From the NCBI RefSeq assembly GCF_026965555.1, contig NZ_CP114040.1, positions 7,254,001-7,318,000 on the forward strand: a stretch of DNA of 64,000 nt. Reading direction: 5' to 3'. The stretch's first letter is position 1. The number at the start of each line of letters is the position of its first letter. Source of the stretch: Nannocystis punicea (GTDB taxonomy: Bacteria; Myxococcota_A; Polyangia; Nannocystales; Nannocystaceae). The notes beneath the pieces were generated by a model. That model was not told the DNA's origin. It saw only the letters and a program-made list of their open reading frames with translations, and made no database searches. The position numbers were made by a program, and so were the translations under genes. This document shows, in pieces, positions 7,611 through 16,308 of this stretch.

Positions 7611-10600
7611 ATGCATCGCCGCGCCGCAGGACCGGTCGCCTGGGTCGGGCCGTCGCTGACTCTCGCCGTGCTCGCCCACGCTTGCGCGCCCGGGGATGCT
7701 TGCGACAGTCCTGCGATCTGCCTCGCGGGGGACCAGGTCCGGGTCTGGGCCGGGTTCGTGCCCGACGTCCTGGTCGTCGAAGATCTCGACCGCGACGGCG
7801 CGCGCGACTTCATCGGCGCGAGCACCTCCGGCACTCTGACGGTCGTCTGGAGCGGCGCCGACGGCGTGGCGACCGATTACTCGACCTGGTCGATCGGCCA
7901 GGAAGCGACGGGGCTCGCGGTCGCCGACTTCGACGGAGACGGCCACCTCGATCTCGCCGCTGCGGTGCCGAGAGCCGACGCGGTCGCGGTGCTGCGAGGA
8001 CGCGGAGCTCGCCGGTTCGCGGCGCCCGAGCACGCGCCCGTGGGCGTCAATCCGCGCGCGCTGCTGGCCGTCGACCTCGACGCCACCGCGCCGCCCGAGC
8101 TCGTGGTCGCCAACACCGGCGACGGCACCGTCACCGTCCTGCGCGGGCTCGTCGCCGCCCCGCCGGTCGTCGTCGGGCCCGAGCCGCGCGCGCTCGCGGC
8201 CGGCGATCTCGACGGCGACGGCGACGTCGACCTCGCGGCCGCGCTGGCCGACGCCGACGCGGTCCAGGTGTTGCTCGGCGACGGCGACGGCGGGCTGCGA
8301 TCCGGCGAGCGCCACGCCGTCGGCCTCGCGCCGCACGCCCTCGTCGGCGCCGACTTCGACGCTGACGGCCGGCTCGACCTCGCCACCGCCGACGCGCTCG
8401 ACGACACCGTCACGGTCCTGTGGGGCGACGGGCGCGGCGGGGTGCGCGAGCGGTCGACGTGGCCGACCGGCCCGCTGCCGCGCGTGCTGGCGCTGTTCGT
8501 CGGCCCCGGCGGGCTGCACGAGCTCGCGGTCCTGTCCGAGAGTACTTCTTCCGTGGAGCTGCTCGAGCCGCGCAAAGGATTGCGAGCGAGCGGCGCCCCC
8601 ACGGTCTCGCCGCTCGCGCTCGCCGCCGATGGCGACGGCGCCCTGTATTACGCCGGCAGCGGGGCCGTCGGGGCGCTCCTGCACGACCAGGCGCTGACGC
8701 TGAAGCGGCTCGACCGGACGCCCGAGCTGTCGCGCTTCTGGGCCCTCGACCTCGAGGGCGACGGCCTCGACGAGATCGTCGCCATGCCGACCGGCGACGA
8801 TTACGACCGGCTCGAGCTGTGGCGCGCGAAAAACCCGGACGACGGGTGGACGGGCCCGATCCCGACGGGGCTCGGATGGAACTTGCAGCACGTGGTCGCC
8901 GGCGATCTGGACGGCGACGGGCTCGGCGACCTCGTCGCCCACGAAAATGGCGAGTTGGCGGTCAGCATCCAGCAAGCCGACGAGACGTGGCCTGCCGCCG
9001 CGACTCACACCGAGCTCGGGCTCCACGACCTCGCGCTGGCCGACCTCGAAGGCGACGGGCGCGACGAGCTCCTGGCCGTCGCCGGCGATCGCCTGCTCGT
9101 GCTCGCGGGCGACAGCGAGGGCGCGCTCGAGCTGCGCGAGGAAGTGCCGCTCGATCCGCCGCGGTGGATGATTCGCGCCGTCGATCGCGGCGACGAGGCC
9201 GCCGGCCTGGTCCTGTCCGGCGACTCGTCCCTGCTGGTGTTCGAGCGCTTCGACCAACCTCCGCGCGAGGTCGAGGTCGGCGGCTCCGTCCGCGCCGTCC
9301 GCGTCGCCGAGCTCGACGCAGACGAGGGCCTCGACGCGATCGTCTGCGCCGCCGACCGCCTCGTCCTGGTCCCGGACGTGTTCGCGTCGACTCCCGGAGC
9401 GCCGCAGCTGCTCGACAAGACCGACTGCTGGGGCGTGGAGACGCTCGACATCGACGGCGACGACGCGCTCGACGTGCTGCTCGTCCAGTTCGCCGGCGAC
9501 GGCCGGCGGATGGTCCCCTGGCTGCGGGAGGGCACGACCTGGTCGCCCCGCGGCGGCCAGCAGCGGACGGTCGACGAGGGCGAGCCCACGGTCCTCCGGC
9601 GTGCGGAGGGGAACTCTCTCCTCGCGTTGGCCCAGCACAACTTGCTCCGGTACGAGGTCGGCCTCGGCGAGGGGCTGAGCGATTCGCCGGTGGTGGCGCT
9701 CGACGCCGAGCCGGCGCTCGTGTTCGGGGACGTGGACGGCGACGGCGCGACCGACCTGCTCGCCGTCGGCGAGCAGCTGGCGATCGCGATGGCGGACGGT
9801 CGCGGCGGCCTCGGTCCGTTCGCGCGGCGCACGTTCGACTTCGAGGACGACCCGGACGTCTCCGAGATCCCGCGACGGGTCTGGCTCGCCGATTTCGACG
9901 ACGACGGCGTCGACGAGTGGATCGTGGTGCGACGATTCGACGAGCACAGCGAGCTCCGCCTCGGGCGGCTGCGCGACGATCGCGTCGTCTCGGAATTGCT
10001 GGCGACGCTGCCGCAAGACCGCGTCGGCACGTACCCGGCCGACTTCGACGGCGACGGGGCGCTCGACCTGCTGGCGCTGTACTCGGACGAGGTCGTCCTG
10101 TTCTCGGGCCGCGGCGACGGCCGCTTCGCGGCGCCACGCAGCTCGACCGTCGAAGACAGCGCGTCGACCTCCGGGGTCTTCGACATGGACCGCGACGGCG
10201 CGCTCGACCTCCTCTCGCCCACCTTCGACGGCGTGCGCGTGAACCCCGGCCGGGGCGACGGCAGCTTCGACGCCGCGCGCGTGTGGACCGCGGTCGTGGC
10301 CATACAGCACGTGGCCGGCGACTTCGATCGCGACGGCCACCCCGACCTCGTCCTGCTCGACCTCGACAATGCCCTGCTCTTCGTGCCCGGCGACGGTCAC
10401 GGGTACGGCGGCGCGCCGCGCCGGCTCGGCGAGAGCTTCACGGCGATCGCCGCCGGCGACCTCGATCACGACGCTCGTCCCGAGCTGCTGGCGGCCGAGA
10501 ACCGCACGGGCGGCGCCAGCCTGCACGTCGGGCAGTCGATCGGCCAGGACCTGCGCCTCGTGCGGCACCCCTTGACGGCCGGGGCGACCGCGATCCAGGC

Positions 10601-10679
10601 CGTCGACCTCGGCGGCGACGCGCGCGGCGTGGCCGTGATCGACACCCTCGGCGCCGCGATCGTGAGGTTGGAACGATGA
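7611..10679 (+). CDS. Large FG-GAP/VCBS-repeat lipoprotein (1022 aa)
   Basis: The N-terminus has a hydrophobic signal ending in LAHAC (Cys 25), so lipid anchoring is likely though the lipobox is not perfect. The mature protein is built from at least 15 FG-GAP/VCBS units marked by Asp-rich loops such as DLDRDGARD, DFDGDGHLD, DLDGDGDVD, DVDGDGATD and DFDGDGALD. Such units form a beta-propeller or integrin-alpha-like blades and bind calcium through the D-x-D-x-D loops. Proteins of this type act at the surface in binding or adhesion; no enzymatic motif is visible. Its TGA overlaps the ATG of the following metalloprotease gene (ATGA), so the two are translationally coupled and probably work together. 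The Thr-linker found in neighbouring lipoproteins is missing. Confidence 0.85.
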   Translation: MHRRAAGPVAWVGPSLTLAVLAHACAPGDACDSPAICLAGDQVRVWAGFVPDVLVVEDLDRDGARDFIGASTSGTLTVVWSGADGVATDYSTWSIGQEATGLAVADFDGDGHLDLAAAVPRADAVAVLRGRGARRFAAPEHAPVGVNPRALLAVDLDATAPPELVVANTGDGTVTVLRGLVAAPPVVVGPEPRALAAGDLDGDGDVDLAAALADADAVQVLLGDGDGGLRSGERHAVGLAPHALVGADFDADGRLDLATADALDDTVTVLWGDGRGGVRERSTWPTGPLPRVLALFVGPGGLHELAVLSESTSSVELLEPRKGLRASGAPTVSPLALAADGDGALYYAGSGAVGALLHDQALTLKRLDRTPELSRFWALDLEGDGLDEIVAMPTGDDYDRLELWRAKNPDDGWTGPIPTGLGWNLQHVVAGDLDGDGLGDLVAHENGELAVSIQQADETWPAAATHTELGLHDLALADLEGDGRDELLAVAGDRLLVLAGDSEGALELREEVPLDPPRWMIRAVDRGDEAAGLVLSGDSSLLVFERFDQPPREVEVGGSVRAVRVAELDADEGLDAIVCAADRLVLVPDVFASTPGAPQLLDKTDCWGVETLDIDGDDALDVLLVQFAGDGRRMVPWLREGTTWSPRGGQQRTVDEGEPTVLRRAEGNSLLALAQHNLLRYEVGLGEGLSDSPVVALDAEPALVFGDVDGDGATDLLAVGEQLAIAMADGRGGLGPFARRTFDFEDDPDVSEIPRRVWLADFDDDGVDEWIVVRRFDEHSELRLGRLRDDRVVSELLATLPQDRVGTYPADFDGDGALDLLALYSDEVVLFSGRGDGRFAAPRSSTVEDSASTSGVFDMDRDGALDLLSPTFDGVRVNPGRGDGSFDAARVWTAVVAIQHVAGDFDRDGHPDLVLLDLDNALLFVPGDGHGYGGAPRRLGESFTAIAAGDLDHDARPELLAAENRTGGASLHVGQSIGQDLRLVRHPLTAGATAIQAVDLGGDARGVAVIDTLGAAIVRLER

Positions 10680-11746
10680 GGCGCGCGCTGCTGCTCGGGC
10701 TCCTGGCGGCGGCGTGCCGCGATCTCCCCGACGTCACGGCCGCAGGCGAACACGTCCTGATCGCGGCCGATCCCGAGCTCGAGATGTGCGGCGGGTCGAT
10801 GGCCCACCTCGACGAGTTCATCGCCCGCCTGTGCGCGGAGTTCGGCATCGAGCCGCCGACCGGCGACGACCGGCCGCTCGGTTACTGGCTGCGAATCGAG
10901 GACTTCAAGGCGCGCACCCGTTGCGCGGAGGGGTCGGCCTGCATGCGCAACGGCACCTTCTACGCCTGGTGGATGCCGGCCACGCACGAGGTCGTGCACG
11001 CGGTCCTCTTCCCGTACGGGCGGACCTTGCCGCTGCTGGCCGAGGGGGTGGCCGTCGCCTATCAGGGCCTCGGTGCCGAGGTCGGCGAGGGCAACGTCAG
11101 CCTCGACCTCGACATCGCGCCGCTGATCGCTATCCGGCGCAGCCACGATCTCCTCCACACGAAAGACGGCTACATCCGCGCCGGCAACTACGTCGCGTTC
11201 CTCGTCGAGCGCTACGGGGCCGCCGCGGTGCTCCAGCTGATGACGCTCGTCGATCCGATGGCCGACGAAGCCGAGCTCGACCACGCGTTCCGCGTCGCCC
11301 TCGGGGTCTCGCTCGAGCAGACGATCGAGGGCTACCGCAGCCAACCGCGCTATTGCTCGCAGCTGTCGTACGACGCCAAGCTGATCGAGTGCGCCGCGCC
11401 CGAACTGACCTGGCAGGGCGGCCGGATCGCCGAGTACCGCGCGCTCGCCTGCGAGCAGGAGGACGTCGTCGGCCCCCTCGAAGGCGGCGCCGCCGCGGTG
11501 TTCCGGACCCTGCAGATCGACGAGGCGGGCTGGTACATCCTCGAGTTCTTCGGCGACGCGCCCTCGAACCGGCTCTCCTTGCGCCCGTGCGGCGGCTGCG
11601 ACCACGAGGACGACATCGCGCTGCACGCCGGAGAGCCCGCTCGCAGAGAATGGCTCCCCGCCGGGGTCTACTCGGTGCGCTTGCTCGGTCCGACGAGCGC
11701 ACGCACGAGCGTCGGCGTGCGCATCACACCAGACCCGTCCCAATAG
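10676..11746 (+). CDS. Putative zinc metalloprotease lipoprotein with HEVVH motif (356 aa)
   Basis: A short signal (LLGLLAAAC, Cys 14) marks a lipoprotein. Residues 104-108 are HEVVH, a HEXXH zinc-binding motif, and Glu 123 in LLAEGVAVAY lies at the right distance to be the third ligand of a gluzincin-type (peptidase MA-like) site. The helical region to about residue 215 completes the catalytic domain. The C-terminal 130 residues look like a beta-sandwich, with a Cys pair in RPCGGCDHEDD. The start codon overlaps the stop of the FG-GAP gene by four bases, implying equal expression and a shared job at the cell surface. A CATG-type hairpin follows the stop by five bases. The substrate is unknown. 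Confidence 0.75.
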   Translation: MRRALLLGLLAAACRDLPDVTAAGEHVLIAADPELEMCGGSMAHLDEFIARLCAEFGIEPPTGDDRPLGYWLRIEDFKARTRCAEGSACMRNGTFYAWWMPATHEVVHAVLFPYGRTLPLLAEGVAVAYQGLGAEVGEGNVSLDLDIAPLIAIRRSHDLLHTKDGYIRAGNYVAFLVERYGAAAVLQLMTLVDPMADEAELDHAFRVALGVSLEQTIEGYRSQPRYCSQLSYDAKLIECAAPELTWQGGRIAEYRALACEQEDVVGPLEGGAAAVFRTLQIDEAGWYILEFFGDAPSNRLSLRPCGGCDHEDDIALHAGEPARREWLPAGVYSVRLLGPTSARTSVGVRITPDPSQ

Positions 11747-11750
11747 CATC

Positions 11751-11779
11751 CATGTCCGATTGGACATGTCCTCGAGGAC
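11751..11779. terminator. CATGTCC / GGACATG hairpin plus GTCCTCGAGGAC palindrome after the metalloprotease gene
   Basis: A 7-bp perfect stem (loop GATT) occupies 11751-11768, and its last base starts a 12-bp perfect palindrome ending at 11779. There is no T-run. Position right after a stop codon suggests a 3'-end or termination role. The hairpin closely resembles those at 39740-39765 and 47089-47104. Confidence 0.5.
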
Positions 11780-11942
11780 ACTCACCATCGATCGGCGGGC
11801 GACCTGCCTTGTAGTCGCCCGTGCGTCGTTGCGCGTGAGTGATCGTGGCTCGGCCGGCGAGCTGGCGCGGCCGAGGTCTTCCACACGCGGCGGCTCCCGG
11901 CCTCTGCCATCGGCTGCGCCGAGCGCCGCGCGCGGATCGGCT

Positions 11943-12965
11943 CTACGCGCCGCTCTTCACGTACTGGAATTCCGGCACGCCGCCCGCGGCCCAGACCCCG
12001 ACGATCTTCCTGGGGAGACTCCACATGCTCCCCAGATTCAGCGCATCGTCGCCCGCAAAGCCCTGCTCCAGAGCCGCGAGCAAGCTCGTGAAGCCGGTAT
12101 TCAGCCGCTGCTGCGCGGCAGCGAGCCCGTCGCTGCCCGTCTGCGGGTAGATCTTCAGCGGCTCGCCGAACTTCAGCATCGCCTGGACCATGCGGAAGCG
12201 AGCGAAGTGGCTGAAGCGGTCCTCGAGATCCTTGAGGTCCTCCGGGCGCAGGTCCTGGTCGATGAACGGCCCCCTGCTGCCCTCGCCCTGGCCGATGATC
12301 GCCTGGATCATCTGGTCGGCGGTCTTCCGCGCCGACGCGCTGTCACCGGCGATCGTCGCGCTGAAGCCCGTGTAGTCGGCGCCCGGATACGCGGGGTCGG
12401 CGAACTCGCTCTTCTGCCGGTGGTCTGCCGCGGGGTCGTAGAGTCGGTCCCACAGCGCGTCGATCCCCTGCTCGATGGCCTTGTAGAACTGCCCGATCGA
12501 ATCGTAGACCTGCTGCGGCCCGTTCGCCGGCCGATCGCTCTTCGGCTCGGGCGTCTCGATCGCGGCCAGCAGCCTCATCTGGGCGTCGTTCACCGGCCCG
12601 AGCTGCACGGGCACCGTCCCCGCGATCCACGGCGGGAACCCGTCGAAGCGCGGCGCCCACTCGCCCGTGAACTTCGGCGAGTACCCCTTGGCGGCGAACA
12701 GCGCGTTGAAGAGGTTCGAGGCCAGCTCGAGGTGCAGCATCTCCTGCATCGCGATCGAGTAGATGTTGTTGAACGCGAGCTGCTCGGGGCTGCGGTTGTT
12801 CGGGTTGCGCACCGACTCCAGCCCGGGGGGATTCATCGCGTCCGACCCCGGCACCTGCAGCGAGTAGGCCGCCGTCAGGTACAGCGGAATGGTCCACATC
12901 TCGAGGTACACGGCCTTCTGAAGGTGATCGGCGAGGGCTTCGGGCGTCCAATCCTGACTCTGCAT
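11943..12965 (-). CDS. Ferritin-like domain protein (340 aa)
   Basis: The N-terminal 130 residues match the ferritin-like diiron fold found in VioB/RebD-type and related proteins: helix 1 has the first metal ligand in YLEMWTIPLY and helix 2 carries EMLHLELASN, the E-x-x-H pattern that binds iron. The rest is helical with a second acidic pattern (DRFSHFARFRMVQAML). The start is the ATG preceded by GGTGGAG; a longer open frame upstream has no domain match. Members bind a diiron centre and are used in oxidation chemistry or iron handling; the reaction here is unknown. A Fur-box-like dyad lies 200 bp upstream, which fits iron-linked regulation, though it could serve a lost neighbour instead. Confidence 0.75.
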   Translation of the reverse strand: MQSQDWTPEALADHLQKAVYLEMWTIPLYLTAAYSLQVPGSDAMNPPGLESVRNPNNRSPEQLAFNNIYSIAMQEMLHLELASNLFNALFAAKGYSPKFTGEWAPRFDGFPPWIAGTVPVQLGPVNDAQMRLLAAIETPEPKSDRPANGPQQVYDSIGQFYKAIEQGIDALWDRLYDPAADHRQKSEFADPAYPGADYTGFSATIAGDSASARKTADQMIQAIIGQGEGSRGPFIDQDLRPEDLKDLEDRFSHFARFRMVQAMLKFGEPLKIYPQTGSDGLAAAQQRLNTGFTSLLAALEQGFAGDDALNLGSMWSLPRKIVGVWAAGGVPEFQYVKSGA

Positions 12966-13551
12966 ACCCAGTCTCCACCGCTCGGCAATCGAGCGTCGAA
13001 GCCACGGATCTATCACGCTCGATCGCCGCGACCAAGCGCGATGATCGAGCATCTTTTTAAAGGATGCAATGCAATGCGCAGTCGGGCGCCCGCCCACCGC
13101 CCGCCCGGCGCCCGCTCCGCGACATCGAACATTCGACGCCAATCACACGACATTCTCTTAAAATGATATTCAATATCAACATGTATCATAAGACAGCTCG
13201 CGCATCGCCCGCGTCGCCGCCGCGCGGTAGCGAACCCGGGCCGCGCCGCGCTCACCCGTCGCGCCGGCGCGTCGGCCATTCGTCGTACAGCTCGTCGCGG
13301 GGCCCGCACTGCCGATCCTCGCGGCTCTGTTCGTGTTCGGCGCGAGTGCCCTCGCGGACGACCGGAAGCCCACCGGCACCGGGACCGCGGCGGCGAGCGG
13401 TCGTCGCAACCCGATCGTCGGTCGCTAGCGGGTCGCCAAGGTCGCCGACTTCTGGATCGCGGCCGGTGCCGCCCGAGGTGGCGCGCCCGATCGCGTCGCA
13501 GCACTGCGAGCCGGAGCTGTGCGTGCTCGCCGACGCGATGATGGTGTGACC
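12966..13551. other. 586-bp intergenic region with A+T-rich island and possible gene remnant
   Basis: No intact gene is supported. Two A+T-rich patches (13050-13062 and 13150-13190) stand out from the surroundings and suggest promoters. From 13265 to 13426 one plus-strand frame reads like an exported-protein fragment (PILAALFVFGASALADDRKP, ending in TAG at 13424-13426) but lacks a start codon. It may be a degraded gene that was once driven by the Fur-like site. Confidence 0.4.
13164..13178. promoter_or_regulatory. Fur-box-like 7-1-7 inverted repeat
   Basis: TGATATT-C-AATATCA is a perfect 7-1-7 dyad. The Fur consensus (established) is TGATAAT-N-ATTATCA; this differs at one symmetric position in each arm. 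It sits in an A+T-rich island 200 bp upstream of the ferritin-like gene start. Confidence 0.5.
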
Positions 13552-14130
13552 TCAGGTCTCGACGCGGACGGTGAGCACGCCGACGTGCACGCCTGGGGCG
13601 CGACGGGCCAGGGTCAGCACGACCTTGCTGGCGCCGTCGTCGGTGCACAGCTGCACGCCGACGACGGGGCCGAGTGCGGCGAGCCGGTCGAGGGCGCGCG
13701 CGAGCGCCTGCTGGTCGTCCTCGACGATGTAGTCGCCGATCCGCAGCAGCTCGCCCTCGTTGAGGCGGGTGATCAGCGCGAGCGCGGGCCGGTCGCCCTC
13801 GCCGGCGCCGGCGCGCACGACCTCGAGTCTGGGGTTGTCCCAGCCGCTGACCTTCGCCCGCGCGTCGCGGGCGACGCCGAGCGCGGCGAAGAACTCGTCC
13901 CCGGTCGGATCGGGGCCGAGCAGCGCGCACGGGTAGTAGTCGCAGTCGACGTCGCTCGAGTGGACGACGCCCGCGAGCTCGCCGGCGACGGCGCACGCGG
14001 CCGCGAGGTCGCCGTCGTCGGCGGCGTCGACGAGCTCGGCGTAATCGGCGAGCGAGGCGAAGGTGTCCGGGAAGAACGCGGAGAGCTGGGTGCGGTGATC
14101 GGGGTGCAGGGAGAGGCGGGGGCGGCTCAT
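13552..14130 (-). CDS. Hypothetical protein, unknown family (192 aa)
   Basis: The frame has clean myxobacterial codon use and begins at an ATG after which the sequence becomes protein-like (SRPRLSLHPDHRTQLSAFFP). It contains two Cys close together (DVDCDYYPCALLG) and an alternation of helix and strand (LALITRLNEGELLRIGDYIVED; VVGVQLCTDDGASKVVLTLA) typical of a small alpha/beta cytosolic protein. There is no signal peptide or membrane segment. A 49-residue upstream extension in the same frame is Arg/Pro-rich and was not included. I do not recognise a family and no neighbour gives a functional clue. Confidence 0.55.
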   Translation of the reverse strand: MSRPRLSLHPDHRTQLSAFFPDTFASLADYAELVDAADDGDLAAACAVAGELAGVVHSSDVDCDYYPCALLGPDPTGDEFFAALGVARDARAKVSGWDNPRLEVVRAGAGEGDRPALALITRLNEGELLRIGDYIVEDDQQALARALDRLAALGPVVGVQLCTDDGASKVVLTLARRAPGVHVGVLTVRVET

Positions 14131-14273
14131 CGGCGTCGGGCAACAACACCGGGCGGAGCGCGGCGCCAGCAGGTCCGGCGCGCGGCGCGTGGTACACGGT
14201 GTGCCGGGCTCCCCGAAGCCGCGGCGCGGACCGGATGTTCGAGCGGCTCGCCAGTCGTCCGGCGGCAATGACT

Positions 14274-14609
14274 TCATCGCCGCGTGATCGGCCGCGTGGT
14301 ACCCGGCACGGAGCCCCGCCGCGGCACGTTCGTCCCGATCAGGAAGAACACCGCGAGCCGCGTGGCGTCGGCGCGTCGTGGCCCACGAGGCTCACCGAGC
14401 ATCGCCGAAGCAGATATTCGTGGCCCCACCAGGTCGGAGCACGGGGTGTCCTCGAGCGAGTCGTGAGAATCCCGGCAGCTCAGCCCGTTCACGCAGGCGA
14501 TCGGGCTCGCCGACGAATCGACGCAATCGTCGGTCGGGTCTTCGAAGACCGCGGCGCACCCGGCGACGCCCCCCGGAACGTCGAGATCCTCGGTCGCCGC
14601 GGATTGCAA
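14274..14609 (-). other. Possible small Cys-containing ORF in a 579-bp gap
   Basis: Between the hypothetical gene and the SGNH hydrolase gene, one minus-strand frame (TTG start, no ribosome binding site) gives a 111-residue sequence whose first 70 residues look protein-like (DPTDDCVDSSASPIACVN, five Cys in all) while the end is Arg-rich and random. It could be a degraded Cys-rich secreted protein or chance. Nothing else is seen in 14131-14709. Confidence 0.2.
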
Positions 14610-14709
14610 GGACAGGACAACTCACAGTCTCACTCACTTCGCCGGTGAGCCCACGATCCGCCCGGACAGTCGCGTCGTGTTCGCCCCGGCTCGTCCTCAC
14701 TCCGACGCA

Positions 14710-15981
14710 CTACTTGAAGATCGACAGGGGCACCGCGTCGGCCATCGCCTGGTGACCGGCGTCGTTGGGATGCAGGTGATCGCCGCTGTCGAACGCGGCG
14801 AGGACCCTCGTGGGGTGCTCCGGGTCGCGCACGGCGGCCTCGAAATCGACCACGCCGTCGTATGCGTCGTTGTCGCGGATCCACGTGTTGACGGCCTGGC
14901 GAATCTCTTCGCCTTCGATCGTGTAATAAGGCGGAAAGGCGTCCTCGAACGGCATGATCGTGCCGACGAAGGCCTTGACCCCTTTCGCCCGCGCCTCGTC
15001 GGCGAGCGACTCGAGCCCGTCGATGAGCTCGTCCGCCGTCACTTTCTCGGAAGGCCCCGAGAATCCCGGCATTCCGATGTCGTTGATGCCGATCAGGACA
15101 ATGGCGTGGGTGACTCCCGGCGTACCCAGGACATCACGCTCGAAGCGCGACAGCCCGCTCGGCCCGAGAGAGTCTCGCAGCAGCCTGTTGCCGCCGAGGC
15201 CGTGGTTCACGACCGCGACGGACCGGGTCTCCGGGTCCTCCTGCAAGCGCACGAACAGCCGATCGGGGTAGCTCTTGCGCGCGTCGACGGTCGAATTGGA
15301 CCCGTCCGTGATCGAGTCGCCGAAGGTGACGACGACCCTGTCGGTCGCCGCCGACTCGACGTCGACGCCGGCGAGCCAGAAGCCGGACGAGAGCGAGCTC
15401 GGCCCCGTCAGGCTCTGGCTCGCCGCCTGGTTGCCCTTGGCGACGGCGTGCGTCGTGAACGAAAATGGGTGCCACGTGGCGAGCTCCGACGGCTCCGAGG
15501 CGTAGATGCTGACGATCAGGCGGTCGCCCGGGCTCACCTCGAGGTCCACGCCGTCGCTCAGGGCCTCTGCGGCCGCCGGGATCGTCGCGTCCAGCTTGCC
15601 GGCGAAGTGGACCGGGCGCTCGCTCTCCGGCGCCGTGACCTGGGGCTCGAGCTCCTTGGCCACCCGGACCTCGGCGAGCACGAGCGGCCGACTGCCGAAG
15701 AGGTTCGAGATCCGGAGCCGGACCCGATCGCCCGAGGCGGTGACGGTGATCGTCTGGCGCAGCGTCTCGTCGCTGAAACTGCGCGACTTCACCCCCTCGA
15801 GCACCTCCCCCGGCTCCATCATGCTCGTCCCCCAGGCGGCGACCCAGCGCGCGTCCGACCCGTCGCCCTCGTCGTCACCACCGTCGCAGCCGGCAGCGGC
15901 GAGCGTCAGAGCGAGCGCACCGATCGTCGCCCGGCGGTTGAATCGAGGCCCCATCGTTCCATACGTCATGAATTTCGCCAT
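14710..15981 (-). CDS. SGNH/GDSL-family hydrolase lipoprotein (423 aa)
   Basis: The start has AGGAG eight bases upstream. The N-terminus combines a twin-arginine-like RFNRRATIG with a lipobox LAAAGC (Cys 32), so it may be a Tat-exported lipoprotein. The catalytic domain (from about residue 210) shows the SGNH blocks: FGDSITDG with nucleophile Ser 223, GLGGN (block II/III), GINDIG with the oxyanion Asn, and near the end DHLHPND with the Asp-x-x-His of the catalytic dyad. The N-terminal 170 residues form a beta-rich module (LRLRISNLFGSRPL) common in family members that deacetylate or hydrolyse plant or microbial polysaccharide esters. Substrate is inferred to be an esterified carbohydrate or lipid outside the cytoplasm. 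Confidence 0.88.
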   Translation of the reverse strand: MAKFMTYGTMGPRFNRRATIGALALTLAAAGCDGGDDEGDGSDARWVAAWGTSMMEPGEVLEGVKSRSFSDETLRQTITVTASGDRVRLRISNLFGSRPLVLAEVRVAKELEPQVTAPESERPVHFAGKLDATIPAAAEALSDGVDLEVSPGDRLIVSIYASEPSELATWHPFSFTTHAVAKGNQAASQSLTGPSSLSSGFWLAGVDVESAATDRVVVTFGDSITDGSNSTVDARKSYPDRLFVRLQEDPETRSVAVVNHGLGGNRLLRDSLGPSGLSRFERDVLGTPGVTHAIVLIGINDIGMPGFSGPSEKVTADELIDGLESLADEARAKGVKAFVGTIMPFEDAFPPYYTIEGEEIRQAVNTWIRDNDAYDGVVDFEAAVRDPEHPTRVLAAFDSGDHLHPNDAGHQAMADAVPLSIFK

Positions 15982-16308
15982 TGTCCGTGCTCCTGGTCGA
16001 GGAAGTGCCCTGGTTCCACCGACTCGTCGAACGACGGAGGGCCGGATCGACACGGCGAGCGGCGGATGGTCATTTTTCTCGGAAGCAGCGAGCGCAGCAG
16101 CGAATGGGCCGTCCGGGCGGGCAGACTCATCGGTCGTCCGCCGCCGCGTGGTCGCCGCGCAGGTGCGACCGATCCGGACCTCCGAGCCGAGCCGAGCCGA
16201 GCAGTTCGCAGCGGGCCCGACGGCAAGAGCACCCGGAAGGGCTCACCGACCGTGGAGGAGCCCAGGGCCGTGGCGAAGGACCCGGCGAGCAGCGCCTTCG
16301 CTCCCGGC
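15982..16308. other. 327-bp intergenic region
   Basis: No gene seen. It holds a (CCGAG)x4 microsatellite at 16182-16201 and the putative promoter region of the SGNH hydrolase; I recognise no clear -35/-10 pair. Confidence 0.5.

Noticed and set aside
7194..10568. Long minus-strand open frame opposite the FG-GAP gene
   Set aside because: Composition is Arg/Glu/Val-biased with no domain; the plus strand has the repeat protein with regular calcium-type loops.
16182..16201. (CCGAG)x4 microsatellite as functional element
   Set aside because: Too short and located in a gap with no promoter or gene link, so I treat it as a simple repeat.
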